57,213 nucleotides of DNA, taken from assembly GCA_937996535.1 (NCBI GenBank), contig CALKVF010000092.1, forward strand, positions 1-57,213, read 5' to 3'. The stretch is from an uncultured Novosphingobium sp. GTDB lineage: Bacteria > Pseudomonadota > Alphaproteobacteria > Sphingomonadales > Sphingomonadaceae. Below, one piece after another: positions 16,601 to 25,323 of this stretch (position 1 is the stretch's first letter; each line of letters begins with the position of its first letter). A program made the position numbers and the translations under genes. The notes below the pieces were generated by a model. The model ran no database searches. It saw only the letters and a list, made by a program, of their open reading frames with translations, and was not told the origin of the DNA.

Positions 16601-19600
16601 GTTGCCCCCGGTGATCGAGAAGGTCAGCGTGCCGCCATCGGCATCGCTTGCCGCAACCGTGCCCAGCACCACGCTGGTCGCCGAGTTTTCGGCGTAGTCG
16701 AAGCTGTAGCTGGTCCCGCTGTTGGCGTTCTGGCCGGTGAACACCGGGGCGCCATCATTGACGTTGGTTTCGTTGAGCGCGACCGACACAGTGGTGGTGG
16801 TGGTCCCGTCCGACACCGAGACGATCAGCGTCTGGGTGTTGGGCGTCTGCTCGTAATCGTTGGCGAGCGAGGCCGCACCCGCGGTGGTCAGCGTGATCGC
16901 CCCGGTCGAGGGATCGATCGCGTACCAGCCGTTGGTGTTGCCGCTGGCGATGCCAAAGGTCAGCGTATTGCCGTCAGGGTCGCTTGCGGAAACCGTGCCC
17001 AGCAGCGTGCTGGCCGCCGAGTTTTCGGCATAGTTGAAGCTGTAGCTGGTCCCGCTGTTGGCGTTCTGGCCGGTGAACACCGGGGCGCCATCATTGACGT
17101 TGGTTTCGTTGAGCACGACCGACACCGTGGTGGTGTTGGTCCCGTCCGACACCGACACGGTCAGCGTCTGGGTGTTGGGCGCAGTCTCAAAATCGTTGGC
17201 GGCCGAAGCGGCCCCCGCCGTGGTCAGCGTGATCACGCCGGTCGAAGGATCGATCGTGTACCAGCCGCTGGTATTGCCCCCGGTGATGGAGAAGGTCAGC
17301 GTGCCGCCATCGGCATCGCTTGCCGCAACGGTGCCCAGCGCCGTGCTGGTGGCCGAGTTTTCGGCATAGTTGAAGCTGTAGCTCGTCCCGCCGGTCGCGT
17401 TCTGACCGGTGAAGGTCGGGCTGCTGTCGTTGAGGTTGGTTTCACTGAGCGCAACCTGCACCGTGGTGGTGTTGCTGCCGTCCGAGACCGACACCGTCAG
17501 CGTCTGGCTATTGGGGGTGGCCTCATAGTCGTTGGCGGCCGAGGCCGCGCCCGCGGTGGTCAGGGTGATGACACCGGTCGACGAGTTGATCGTGTACCAG
17601 CCGCTGGTGTTGCCGCCTGTGATGGAGAAGGTCAGCGTGTTGCCGTCGGGGTCGCTCGCGGCAACCGTGCCCAGCGCCGTGCTGGTCGCCGAGTTTTCGG
17701 CATAGCTGAAGGCATAGCTCGTCCCGCCGCCGGCGTTCTGGCCGGTGAATACCGGCGAACCATCGTTGACGTTGGTTTCGTTGAGCACGACCTGCACCGT
17801 GGTGGTGTTGCTGCCGTCCGAAACCGACACGGTCAGCGTCTGGCTATTGGGCGTGGTCTCATAATCGTTGGCGGCCGAGGCCGCGCCCGCCGTGGTCAGC
17901 GTGATGACACCGGTCGAGGAATTGATCGTGTACCAGCTGTTGGTGTTGCCGCCGGTGATGGAGAAGGTCAGCGTGCCGCCATCGGCATCGCTCGCCGCAA
18001 CCGTGCCCAGCGTGGTGCTGGTCGCCGAGTTTTCGGCATAGTCGAAGGTGTAGCTCGTCCCGCCGCCGGCATTCTGGCCGGTGAACGTCGGCGCGCTGTC
18101 ATTGACGTTGGTTTCGCTGAGCTTGACCTCGATCGGGGTGGTGTTGCTGCCATCCGACACCGAGACAGTCAGGGTCTGGGTGTTGGGGGTCTGCTCAAAG
18201 TCATTCGCCAGCGAGGTCGAGCCAGCCGCAGTCAGCGTGATCACGCCGGTCGAGGAATCGATCGCGTACCAGCCGCTGGTGTTCCCGCCAGTGATGGAGA
18301 AGGTCAGCGTATTGCCATCGGCATCGCTTGCCGCAACCGTGCCCAGCGTTGCCCCGCTGGCCGAGTTTTCGGGATAGGTGAAGGCGTAGGACGGCGCGCT
18401 GTTGGCGTCGGTCGCATTGGTGCTGGTGAAGGCCGGGGCGTTATCGTTGACGTTGGTTTCGTTGAGCTTGACCTCGATGGTGGTCGACACCGTCCCGTCC
18501 GAGACCGAGACGGTCAGGGTCTGGGTGTTGGGGGTCACTTCATAATTGTTCGCCAGCGAAGCCGCGCCCGCCGTGGTCAGCGTGATCGCGCCGGTCGAGC
18601 TGTTGATCGCATACCACCCGCTGCCGTTGCCGCTGGCGATGCTGTAGGTCAGCGTGTTGCCATCGGCATCGGTCGCAACCACCGTGGCGACAGTGGTGCC
18701 GCTGGCCGAATTTTCGGCATAGTCGAAGCTGTAGGACGCCGCGTTGCTGGAATCGAGCGCATTGGTGCCGCTGAACACCGGCGCGTTGTTGCCATCGTTG
18801 TCGGTGATGGTGTTCGTCGCGGTCAGGCTCGCCGGGGTGGCGCTCAGCGTGGCCGTGCCGCTGGTCACGCCCGACAGTGTGACCACCACGGTTTCGCCGC
18901 CTTCGATCAGGGCGTCATCGAGGACCGGAATGGTGATCGTGCCCGAGGTCTGGCCTGCGGGAATCGTGATCGATCCTGACAGCGCGGTATAGTCGCTACC
19001 CGAAGTCGCGGTGCCGGCAACCGTATAGCTGATGACGGTGTTCGTCGCCGAAGCCGTGCTCAGCGTGACGGTCATCGTGCCGTTGGTCGCGGGTTCGGCG
19101 CCATTGGTGGTGTTGGCGATGGTCACCACCGGGGTGGGATCGATCGGGATGTGGTTGTTGATGACGCCGTTCGAGGTGGTCGCCGAAGTGGTGCCGACCG
19201 TGAGGCTGAAATCAAGGTAGTAGGTGGTAGCGTCAGCGCCGGTCGGCGCGGTGCTTTGCGACTGGATCGCCACGATGCCGCCGCCCAGGCCCGGGTCATA
19301 GGGACCGCTCGATGCCGGAATGGCCTGGCTCTGGAAGGTATAGCCCGAGGGCCCCGATACCGCGATCGTGTAAGTCCCGCTCTGCGCGGTGGCATTCAGC
19401 ACGAAGCTATAGCGCCCGTCCGCCCCGGTGGTCTGGGTGTTGGCGCCGCCCAGCGTCTGGTCGAGCCAGCTATTGCTCACCAGCGAGCCGTTGAACAGGA
19501 AGGTGACCACCGCCCCGCTGACCGGCTGGCGCGTGACGCTGTTATAGATCACACCGGCCGGGTCGATCTGAACCGCGTCGGCATCGCTGATCGAAGTGCC

Positions 19601-20806
19601 GACGTTGAGCGTGATGTCACGGATATATTCGCCGTTGGCCGACCCATGCGAGGTCTTCGCCTTGCCCTTGATCGAACCGTTGGACATGAACCGCACGCCA
19701 TAGGTGCCCGTCACCAGCCCGGTGAAGGTATAGGCGCCGCTGGAATCGGTCGTGGCGCTGGCCAGCACCGTATCGCTTGAATTGAGCAGATTGACCGTCG
19801 TGCCCGAAATCGCCGTCCCGCCGTTGCGGGTGAAGTGGCCCGAGATCACGCCGGTGCCGGTCAGCGTCGTGGTCGCATTGGCGCACATCGTGCTGGTGCA
19901 GCCCGAGGCAGTCGGCGGGAAGGCCGTGCCGTTGGGATCAAGCGAGGCATAGTTGGTGATCGAAGTGCCCGAACTGGGCGCGGTGGTGTTGATCCGGAAC
20001 GAGGCGGTGCCGTTGGCCGAATAGGCCGCAATGCCCGAGCTGAGCGTGGCGGTGCAGGTCAGCGTCTGGCCCGACTGGGTGCACGAAACCGAGCTGACGC
20101 CGGTTACCCCCGCAGCCGAGACATAGGTCATGCCGGCGGGCAGCACGTCCTGCACGGTCACCGACGTGCCCGAAACGCCGCCGCCGCTGTTGCCGATCCC
20201 GATGGTATAGGCGAGCGAAGCACCCTGATTGACGCTGGCCGCAGCGGTCTTCGACATGGTGAAGTTGGGGGTCGCACCCAGCTGCGCATTGAGCGAAGTG
20301 AGAACGCTCGACAGCGCCGCGTTGCCGCTGGCCGAGCCGCCATTGGCAATGACAAGCGTGCTGTTGGGTATCTTGAGCAGGTAGGTCTTCGACTTGCCGC
20401 TGGTCAGCGGATAGCCGTCGTTCAGCGTCTGGTCGATGCGTAGACCGATGCCGCGCAGCACGCCGCCCGAGGCCGTTTCACGCCAGTTCACCGCCCCGCC
20501 CGCCGAAACGCGCGTGCCGTTGACGAAATTGACCGTGATGGTCACCGGGATATCGTTGCCCTGCAATTCGAACTGGTTGGTGCTCGATGTCTGGGCGATC
20601 GTCACCGACTTGATGTTGAGATCCGGGGTGCCGCCGTCAAAGGCGTACATATTGTTCGGACCGTTGATGCTCGACGAATACTCACCAACCCAACCTTCGG
20701 TGAAGGTCAGGGTGGGCGTGCCGGCATAGGCTGCACCTGCCCCGAACAGGGCAAGCGTTGCGAAAACCATCCAGCGCAGCATTTGGCGAAGAATACGATC
20801 GAGCAT
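13655..20806 (-). CDS. Giant cadherin-repeat surface adhesin with autotransporter-like C-terminus
   Basis: I start at ATG 20806, behind AAGGA; an upstream ATG at 20839 is less well placed. The protein is about 2,383 residues. Order: signal peptide (to AAYAG, about residue 30); a beta domain; a DUF11-type repeat (about 180-280); a carboxypeptidase-regulatory/SdrD-like segment (about 290-540); a Calx-beta domain (about 555-660, VLDDALIEGGETVVVTL); ten near-identical cadherin-like repeats (about 674-1800), each with YAENSA, ASDPDG/ASDADG and SVSDG; two further cadherin-like units (ITGPSGG, ATDAAGN); and about 370 residues rich in amphipathic strands ending LSLRLAH, like an autotransporter barrel. 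The calcium-type motifs (DPDG, DADG) suggest Ca2+-stiffened rods. It is probably displayed on the outer membrane for attachment or biofilm. A terminator follows the gene; no type I secretion genes are adjacent. Confidence 0.88.
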   Translation of the reverse strand: MLDRILRQMLRWMVFATLALFGAGAAYAGTPTLTFTEGWVGEYSSSINGPNNMYAFDGGTPDLNIKSVTIAQTSSTNQFELQGNDIPVTITVNFVNGTRVSAGGAVNWRETASGGVLRGIGLRIDQTLNDGYPLTSGKSKTYLLKIPNSTLVIANGGSASGNAALSSVLTSLNAQLGATPNFTMSKTAAASVNQGASLAYTIGIGNSGGGVSGTSVTVQDVLPAGMTYVSAAGVTGVSSVSCTQSGQTLTCTATLSSGIAAYSANGTASFRINTTAPSSGTSITNYASLDPNGTAFPPTASGCTSTMCANATTTLTGTGVISGHFTRNGGTAISGTTVNLLNSSDTVLASATTDSSGAYTFTGLVTGTYGVRFMSNGSIKGKAKTSHGSANGEYIRDITLNVGTSISDADAVQIDPAGVIYNSVTRQPVSGAVVTFLFNGSLVSNSWLDQTLGGANTQTTGADGRYSFVLNATAQSGTYTIAVSGPSGYTFQSQAIPASSGPYDPGLGGGIVAIQSQSTAPTGADATTYYLDFSLTVGTTSATTSNGVINNHIPIDPTPVVTIANTTNGAEPATNGTMTVTLSTASATNTVISYTVAGTATSGSDYTALSGSITIPAGQTSGTITIPVLDDALIEGGETVVVTLSGVTSGTATLSATPASLTATNTITDNDGNNAPVFSGTNALDSSNAASYSFDYAENSASGTTVATVVATDADGNTLTYSIASGNGSGWYAINSSTGAITLTTAGAASLANNYEVTPNTQTLTVSVSDGTVSTTIEVKLNETNVNDNAPAFTSTNATDANSAPSYAFTYPENSASGATLGTVAASDADGNTLTFSITGGNTSGWYAIDSSTGVITLTAAGSTSLANDFEQTPNTQTLTVSVSDGSNTTPIEVKLSETNVNDSAPTFTGQNAGGGTSYTFDYAENSATSTTLGTVAASDADGGTLTFSITGGNTNSWYTINSSTGVITLTTAGAASAANDYETTPNSQTLTVSVSDGSNTTTVQVVLNETNVNDGSPVFTGQNAGGGTSYAFSYAENSATSTALGTVAASDPDGNTLTFSITGGNTSGWYTINSSTGVITLTTAGAASAANDYEATPNSQTLTVSVSDGSNTTTVQVALSETNLNDSSPTFTGQNATGGTSYSFNYAENSATSTALGTVAASDADGGTLTFSITGGNTSGWYTIDPSTGVITLTTAGAASAANDFETAPNTQTLTVSVSDGTNTTTVSVVLNETNVNDGAPVFTGQNANSGTSYSFNYAENSAASTLLGTVSASDPDGNTLTFGIASGNTNGWYAIDPSTGAITLTTAGAASLANDYEQTPNTQTLIVSVSDGTTTTTVSVALNETNVNDGAPVFTGQNANSGTSYSFDYAENSATSVVLGTVAASDADGGTLTFSITGGNTNNWYAINASTGAITLTAAGAASLANDYEQAPNTQTLTVTVSDGTNTTTVQVALNETNVNDGAPVFTGQNAGSGTSYSFDYAENSATSVVLGTVAASDPDGGTLTFSITGGNTNGWYAINASTGAITLTTAGAASLANDFEQAPNTQTLTVTVSDGTNTTTVQVALNETNANDGAPVFTGQNAGSGTSYSFNYAENSAANTVLGTVAANDPDGGTLTFSITGGNTSGWYAINASTGAITLTTAGAASLANDFEQTPNAQTLTISVSDGTNTTTVQVALNETNVNDGSPVFTSTNATDANSAPSYGFSYAENSASGSTLGTVSASDPDGNTLTFSITGGNANGWYAINASTGAITLTAAGATSLANDYEQTPNSQTLTVSVSDGTNTTPIEVKLSETDVADSAPPAITGPSGGSGAAASGISVNEGQTGVTRLTANTAVTWTITGGNEAGKFRVAADGTITFVAAPDFENPTDSDTNNTYILTVTATDAAGNASAQTVTVTVLNIDDTAALITGPSGGAGAAASALAINEGLTAVTTFTANERVTWAIDGGSDASRFRIDASTGAIVFLWAPDFEFPTDSDSNNTYVVRVKATDAAGNVSYQTLTVTVLNVDEIARKMAQIGGRLSADLRGHATHGLSDMLSFNETLMRSNDDVCSDPKAHKPLSGSAQANQAGGAIRLNYSERLSQCGRAAQLFFDAGLTYSKLGAGWNSRVFAGLRYETRVGDNLALGAGLLASRASDKLGSFAQSAISDKSLQFNVYARYRLSKVLRTGAFAGLGTTWYDFALTDTDSFTAAGQMRGKRQVFGWMLSGDINVGDTVITTDAVISRATEKLGTATLAAKYLGESRSGIGLAVGSVDVTRISIPVTAPIMLSGSAHDLGASTRLVLGPGLLCEDSSADSSSLRCGYQLAAKLMASDGARSRIYADYHWESVAGMERSLIGLGYGYRFGKDDGLELALELDRGLTGQSGQDNRALLSLRLAH
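15401..18787 (-). repeat. Ten tandem cadherin-like coding repeats, about 336-345 bp each
   Basis: Ten in-frame units of about 112-115 codons run head to tail. Each opens with a variant of APVFTGQNA or APxFTSTNATDANSAPSY, continues YAENSA, GTVAASDPDGGTLTFSITGGNT, WYAINASTGAITLT, and ends VSDGTNTTTVQVALNETNVND. Units 3-9 are the most alike; units 2 and 10 share the longer TDANSAP form, so the array was probably expanded by unequal crossing-over of internal units. Such arrays are prone to copy-number change and to assembly collapse. Confidence 0.9.
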
Positions 20807-20974
20807 GGGGAATCCTTGAGCGCGCAATTCGCGCAGCAAAAATTCCCATTAGATTGGCCTGTTAAGAAGAGAATATGCGTTTCCCCTTAAGTAGATGGCC
20901 GATCTAAATAAACCGATGGTCTAGGTGGGATATTTTTTGGCCCTTCCGCTGACGAGGCTCGCAATCCCTAGGGG

Positions 20975-22156
20975 TTACCGGCCCTTTCGGCCTCTAGACC
21001 AAGCGCCTAGAAAAGCATCCATTTTGCGCATCGATTGTCTGCGCGGGCGATTCGCGCCCGCCCGCCAGCGCCGCAATCCGGTGATGAACAGCACCAACGG
21101 CACCCCCCCGCCGAGCAGCACTATCAAGCGCAGCGCCAGTCCGCCGGCCGACCCATCGTGGAGCGGGTGGAGCCAGTTGTCGAACCGGCCCAGCAATGGC
21201 GCGCGGCTGGCATCGGCGGCGGCCAGCACGCTCCCGCGGTATGGGTCGATCCAGACATAGCTGTGCGGGAACCGTGCCGAGGGATCGCCCGGCACCTGCA
21301 CGCGCAGGCGATAAGCCCCGCCTGCCGCCCCCGGAATTTCGATCCATGCCAGCCGCGCGCCGGGCAAGGCGTCCAGCGCCACACGCGCGGCCGCGCTGGG
21401 CAGGATCGGCGCGCCCACGCCCGGTGCCGCGCGCACCTGTGGCAGCGGCTGGGCGGGGCCGAGCACCCTGCCGAGCACGGCATCGCTCTCCGTGGGCAGG
21501 GCCAGCATGACCCCGGTGGCGGTCAAGAGCGCCAGCACCGGCAAGCCCGCCAGCCCCGCCAGCTTGTGCTGATCGCGCCAGCGGCGGCGCGGCGCCGCAT
21601 CCGGCTTGTAGCGCAGCGCCTTGGCCAGACTGCCGCGCGGCCACCAGGCCGCCAGACCGCTCCCCAGCAAGACCAGCAGCGCCAGCCCGGCATAGCCGAA
21701 GATCGCCCCGCCCAAGCGCCCCAGCAGCAGCCGGTAATGCAGGTCATAGACCCAGGTCATCGCGGTATCGCCCCAGAAATCGCGGCGCAGCACCCGCGTG
21801 CCATCGGGCGACAGCCAGACCAGCATTGGCGCAAAATCACGCCCGGCGGTTTCGGGCGGGTTGTAATAGCGCGCCGGGATCGCGCCCGCCCGGTGGGTCA
21901 CCTCGATCCGCCACGGCCCGGTTTTGCCCGGATAGGCGCGGTGCAGGGTGGCAATCGCGCGGTCGTAGGACGCAGGGGCGGCGCTGCCGGCTGCCGCCTG
22001 CTCTGGGTGCAACCAGGCATCAATCTCGACATAGAAGACCAGCAGCGAGCCGGTCAGCCCCGCCAGCACCAGCAAACCGCCCAGCCCCAGCCCGAGCCAG
22101 AGGTGAAGGCGGGTAACCAGCCGGCGGGCCCGGTTTTGGCGGGGCCGAACCATCAT
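20975..22156 (-). CDS. PepSY-associated membrane protein
   Basis: The start ATG at 22156 overlaps the stop of the TonB receptor by one base (TGATG). The 393-residue protein has the PepSY-TM layout: helix at about 15-40 (LHLWLGLGLGGLLVLAG), a first periplasmic part with YDLHYRLLLG, helices near 150-175 and 195-220, a PepSY-like beta domain (YVWIDPYRGSVL) and a terminal helix followed by a basic tail. The family accompanies siderophore or metal TonB receptors and is linked to reductive metal release at the inner membrane. As third gene of the DUF2946-receptor-PepSY group it supports a metal-uptake role. Confidence 0.88.
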   Translation of the reverse strand: MMVRPRQNRARRLVTRLHLWLGLGLGGLLVLAGLTGSLLVFYVEIDAWLHPEQAAAGSAAPASYDRAIATLHRAYPGKTGPWRIEVTHRAGAIPARYYNPPETAGRDFAPMLVWLSPDGTRVLRRDFWGDTAMTWVYDLHYRLLLGRLGGAIFGYAGLALLVLLGSGLAAWWPRGSLAKALRYKPDAAPRRRWRDQHKLAGLAGLPVLALLTATGVMLALPTESDAVLGRVLGPAQPLPQVRAAPGVGAPILPSAAARVALDALPGARLAWIEIPGAAGGAYRLRVQVPGDPSARFPHSYVWIDPYRGSVLAAADASRAPLLGRFDNWLHPLHDGSAGGLALRLIVLLGGGVPLVLFITGLRRWRAGANRPRRQSMRKMDAFLGAWSRGRKGR

Positions 22157-24177
22157 CAGAGCTTCAGCCGCAGGCTGGCGGTCACCGTCAGCCCATCGGC
22201 GGGGCTGTGCAGGCTTTGTGTCCCGTCCCACCAGGCATATTCGGCCCGCGCATCGGTGAGGTTCTTGCCCGACAGCGCCAGTTCGGCGCGCGGATCGAGC
22301 GCATAGGCGATCTCCGCATTGAGCATTGCGAAGCGGCCAAAGCGGCCCTGCGCTGGGCTGTTCGCTGCGGTCAGCCAATAGCTCGACTGGCCATTGGCCC
22401 ACAGCGACAGGCGCAAGCGGGCAAGGCCGGTGAAATCGACCCCGCCCGACCACAGCCAGTGCGGCACGTGGTCGATCTCGTTGCCCAGATATTGCGGGGT
22501 TGCCGGATCGGGCGCGGTGATCACCGCCTGCTGCCAGGTCAGCGCGCCCCACAGCGCAAGGCCCACCACCGGCCTGGCGCTGGCCTGCAGATCAAGCCCG
22601 CGCCGCCGGGTCGCGCCGACGTTTTCGCTATCGCCCAGTGGATCGTTGAGCTTGCGCTTGATCTCGCCGGTCGCGCGCTGCTGCCACAGCGCCACGCGGC
22701 CTTCAAAGCCATCCGCCGGGGCATATTTGATCCCCACTTCCCAGCCCTCGTTGATCGATGGCGCCAGGTTCACGGTGCGCGGCGGGATCAGGTAGGCGCC
22801 CGAGGCCAGCCCGATCTGGAAGCTCTTGCCGTAGTTGCCATAGAGCGTGAGCCCGTCCGCCAGGACCACCGCGACCGAGAGCTTGGGCTGGCTGATCGTG
22901 CCATAGGCGTTGATCGGGGCAACACTGCCCGCAAGCCGGTTGCGGAACGTGCCGCCGACCCGGTCGATCCGCCACGCCGGGGTGATCCGCAGCCACGGCG
23001 CGGGCTCGATGATGACCTGACCGTAAACCCCGCCGACCGACAGGGTGAAAGCCTGATCGCGGGTCTGGGCCGTGGGCACCCGATCGCGCGCGGCATAGCG
23101 CAGCGAGACATTGTCCTGCCACTGCGCATCGCCGCCCGCCTCCAGCATCAGCGGCATGGCGCCAAGGTGGGTGTGATAGTGCAGCGCCGCCAGAACGCCC
23201 CACTGGTCCTCATCGGTCACGCGGCGCTGCTGCGCAGTGCTGGCAGAGAATTGGACATAGCGATCATCGGCAAGCCGGTTGAAATAGACCTTGGCGGTAA
23301 AATCAAGCGCATCGCCCAGCGTATGGTCGAAGTGCAGGCTGTATTGCTGCACCGTGCGGCTATCGCCGTCGGTCGCGTTATAGGCATTGGTCATGCGCGG
23401 ATCGCGGCGGCTGTCGGCCAGGGTCAGATAGCCCGGCTCCTGCGCGCTGCCTTGATAATAGCGCGCGATAAAGCCGATCCGCAGATCGGCATCGGGGCTG
23501 TAAAACCACTTGCCCGCAAGGCTCAGCCGATCGAGCGCGCCATGAGCGCGGTAGCCGTCCGACTGGCGATAGGCAGCAAGGTAGTTCTGGCTGATCGCCG
23601 CGGTTTCAAGCCCCGCCGAAAGCTGACCTTCGAGCGTGGCATAGCTGCCCGCCGCCAGCCGCGCATCGGCATAGGTGCCGCCGGTGCGGGTGCGGATCGC
23701 GATGCTCCCGGCAATCGCGTGGAGACCGTAACGCGGGTCCGAGGTGCCGCGCACCACTTCGATCCCGGCGATGTCGAGCGGGAACACCGCATCAATGAAC
23801 GGCATGTTGCCATCGTTGCTGTTCGACGGCACGCCATCGACCAGCAGTTTGACCGCGTTGACCTCGCCCTCGCCATTGAAACCGCGCAGCGAAACCTTGC
23901 CGCTGACCGCGCCCTGGTTGAAATTGGTGACCAGCACGCCCGGCAAGCGGCCGACCAGTTCCCAGGCATAGTTGACGTTGGCGCGCTGGGCGACATCGCC
24001 GCCCAGCCGGTCAACCGAGGTCAGGACATTGTCGGTGGCCCCGGCCATCTGCCGCGCGGTGACGACGATTTCGCCCACGGTGAAGGTGGTATTGGCGGTG
24101 GTATCGGCCGGAGCGGCAAAGGCGGGCGTGGCCAGCGCGCACAGCGCCAGCGTGAGGGAAATGCGGGTATTGCGCAT
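22156..24177 (-). CDS. TonB-dependent outer-membrane receptor, probably metal uptake
   Basis: Start at ATG 24177, with a signal peptide MRNTRISLTLALCALATPAFAA; the frame open further upstream is not coding. The 673-residue protein has a plug domain (about 40-160; VGEIVVTARQM as TonB-box region, LPGVLVTNFNQG, LRGFNGEGE, VRGTSDPRYGLHAIAGSIAI) and a 22-strand-type barrel ending TVTASLRLKL. The neighbours, DUF2946 upstream and PepSY downstream, are a combination seen with copper-related receptors of the OprC kind, so copper or another metal complex is a reasonable but unproven substrate. Confidence 0.9.
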   Translation of the reverse strand: MRNTRISLTLALCALATPAFAAPADTTANTTFTVGEIVVTARQMAGATDNVLTSVDRLGGDVAQRANVNYAWELVGRLPGVLVTNFNQGAVSGKVSLRGFNGEGEVNAVKLLVDGVPSNSNDGNMPFIDAVFPLDIAGIEVVRGTSDPRYGLHAIAGSIAIRTRTGGTYADARLAAGSYATLEGQLSAGLETAAISQNYLAAYRQSDGYRAHGALDRLSLAGKWFYSPDADLRIGFIARYYQGSAQEPGYLTLADSRRDPRMTNAYNATDGDSRTVQQYSLHFDHTLGDALDFTAKVYFNRLADDRYVQFSASTAQQRRVTDEDQWGVLAALHYHTHLGAMPLMLEAGGDAQWQDNVSLRYAARDRVPTAQTRDQAFTLSVGGVYGQVIIEPAPWLRITPAWRIDRVGGTFRNRLAGSVAPINAYGTISQPKLSVAVVLADGLTLYGNYGKSFQIGLASGAYLIPPRTVNLAPSINEGWEVGIKYAPADGFEGRVALWQQRATGEIKRKLNDPLGDSENVGATRRRGLDLQASARPVVGLALWGALTWQQAVITAPDPATPQYLGNEIDHVPHWLWSGGVDFTGLARLRLSLWANGQSSYWLTAANSPAQGRFGRFAMLNAEIAYALDPRAELALSGKNLTDARAEYAWWDGTQSLHSPADGLTVTASLRLKL

Positions 24178-24272
24178 GAATGTGATCCTGTGAAATCTGC
24201 AAGCATCGCGTCCGGCACCGGGCAAGGCCGCGCGCCGAACAGGGCTACACGCGGGCGCTCGGCGCGCGCGGG

Positions 24273-24689
24273 TCAGATGGCAGGAAGCAGCGGCGGGCCG
24301 CGCAGGGGCGGCCGCAAATGCGCAATCGTGCGCGGCGCGGGCACAACCAGCGCCGCAAAGCCCAGCGTCAGGACAAAGGCCAGCGCGGCGGCTAGCTGGA
24401 TCGGATCGGCTCCGCCCAGCGCGGCAAAGCCCAATGCGCCATAGGGGCACAGCCCCGCGCCCTTCTGGTGCTGGGCCTGGGCTTCTGCGCCGCTGGGTTC
24501 GGTCCCGATCGCGATCTGGCGGACCATGCGCTCGCCCTGGGCATCGGCGCACAGTTCGATGGTCAGCACGCGCGCGCCGGCCCCGACCATGAAGCCCGCC
24601 GGAACGACAGCCTTCATGAGCAGCGCGGCAGCGATCACCATGGCCATGGCCAGACGGTGTCGCTGAACAAGGGCGCGCAGGGCGTACAT
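24273..24689 (-). CDS. DUF2946-family exported protein (second of two)
   Basis: The 138-residue protein repeats the plan of the protein at 10545-10943: N-terminal helix (AMAMVIAAALLMKA), VVPAGFM, LTIELCADAQ, a second hydrophobic helix and the C-terminal RPPLRGPPLLPA. The family occurs beside copper genes; function unknown. It is first in the DUF2946-TonB receptor-PepSY group, with 95 bases to the receptor start. A CCCCAATTCGGGG inverted repeat lies 70 bases upstream of its start, between it and the divergent MucR-like gene. Confidence 0.78.
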   Translation of the reverse strand: MYALRALVQRHRLAMAMVIAAALLMKAVVPAGFMVGAGARVLTIELCADAQGERMVRQIAIGTEPSGAEAQAQHQKGAGLCPYGALGFAALGGADPIQLAAALAFVLTLGFAALVVPAPRTIAHLRPPLRGPPLLPAI

Positions 24690-24759
24690 CGGTCACCGCC
24701 CCTAGGCCGCAAGGTCAGAGCTGTCATCCAGAGAATGCGGCGGCGGCCTTGGTCACCCT

Positions 24760-24772
24760 CCCCAATTCGGGG
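24760..24772. promoter_or_regulatory. CCCCAATTCGGGG inverted repeat in a divergent promoter region
   Basis: The 13-base inverted repeat lies between the DUF2946 gene (minus) and the MucR-like gene (plus). Its left context, CCCTCCCCAAT, is also found on the minus strand at 25934-25951 (CCCTCCCCAATCCGGGG). Similar repeats lie before the FixJ-like regulator and tamA, so it may be a binding site for that regulator. Confidence 0.4.
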
Positions 24773-24870
24773 TCCGCACGCCGCACACAGGTGCTAGCCA
24801 TGAGCGCTTCCGGGGGCAAACCGGACAAGCCGGACGCTACGGCGCACCGGCAAGGGAGGGGGGCAATCTC

Positions 24871-25323
24871 TTGATCAGCGAAGATTCCAGTTCGCTGGCT
24901 GCGGATATCGTCGCGGCCTATGTCAGCTACAACAAGATCACGCCCGAACAGGTGGTCGACCTGCTCCGCGCCGTGCGCGCCGAGCTGGACAGCCCCTCGG
25001 CCGCAGGCGGCGCGCCAATGGCCGCGGCGCGGGCGGACACCGGCAGCCAGCCCGCCGTTCCGGTGGAGCAGTCGATCCAGCCGCACGCGCTGGTCTGCCT
25101 GGAATGCGGCACGGCGGTCAAGCTGCTGCGCTCACACCTGCGCCATCGCCACAACCTGTGGCCGCATGAATATTGCGAACGCTGGGGGCTGGGCGAAGAC
25201 TATCCCTTCGTCGCGCACGACCTTTCCAGCCGCCGCCGATCGGTGGCGCTCGATACGGGGCTGGGCAAATCGGACCACCCCCGCCACACCGAGCGCCGCG
25301 CCCGGGCGGACGGCGCTGCTTAG
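24871..25323 (+). CDS. MucR/Ros-family zinc-finger transcriptional regulator
   Basis: The 150-residue protein starts at TTG 24871 behind a strong GGGAGGGGGG. An N-terminal helical segment (ADIVAAYVSYNKITPEQVVDLL) matches the MucR oligomerisation part. The Ros-type zinc finger is LVCLECGTAVKLLRSHLRHRH: C76, C79, H89 and H92 or H94. It is followed by the family signature EYCERWGLGEDYPFVAHDL. The finger is more divergent than in housekeeping MucR (LVCLECG is kept, but the loop is shorter in basic residues). MucR proteins repress exopolysaccharide, motility and symbiosis genes, so control of the surface genes nearby is plausible. Its stop codon overlaps that of the convergent lipoprotein gene. 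Confidence 0.88.
   Translation: MISEDSSSLAADIVAAYVSYNKITPEQVVDLLRAVRAELDSPSAAGGAPMAAARADTGSQPAVPVEQSIQPHALVCLECGTAVKLLRSHLRHRHNLWPHEYCERWGLGEDYPFVAHDLSSRRRSVALDTGLGKSDHPRHTERRARADGAA

Noticed and set aside
15401..18787. CRISPR-like or satellite repeat
   Set aside because: The units are about 336-345 bp, in frame and encode cadherin-like domains; there are no unique spacers.
12785..18979. A 2,064-codon open frame on the plus strand opposite the adhesin and chemoreceptor
   Set aside because: It is antisense to the GC-rich cadherin repeats, is made of repeated low-complexity Arg/Gly/Asp peptides, spans two genes and their intergenic terminator, and has no domain or signal sequence.
22207..24444. 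A 745-codon plus-strand frame opposite the metal TonB receptor
   Set aside because: Shadow frame of a high-GC gene; composition is biased to Arg/Gly/Ala/His and no family motif is seen.
24178..24696. N-terminal extension of the TonB receptor frame
   Set aside because: It overlaps the DUF2946 gene in another frame; the signal peptide begins at 24177.
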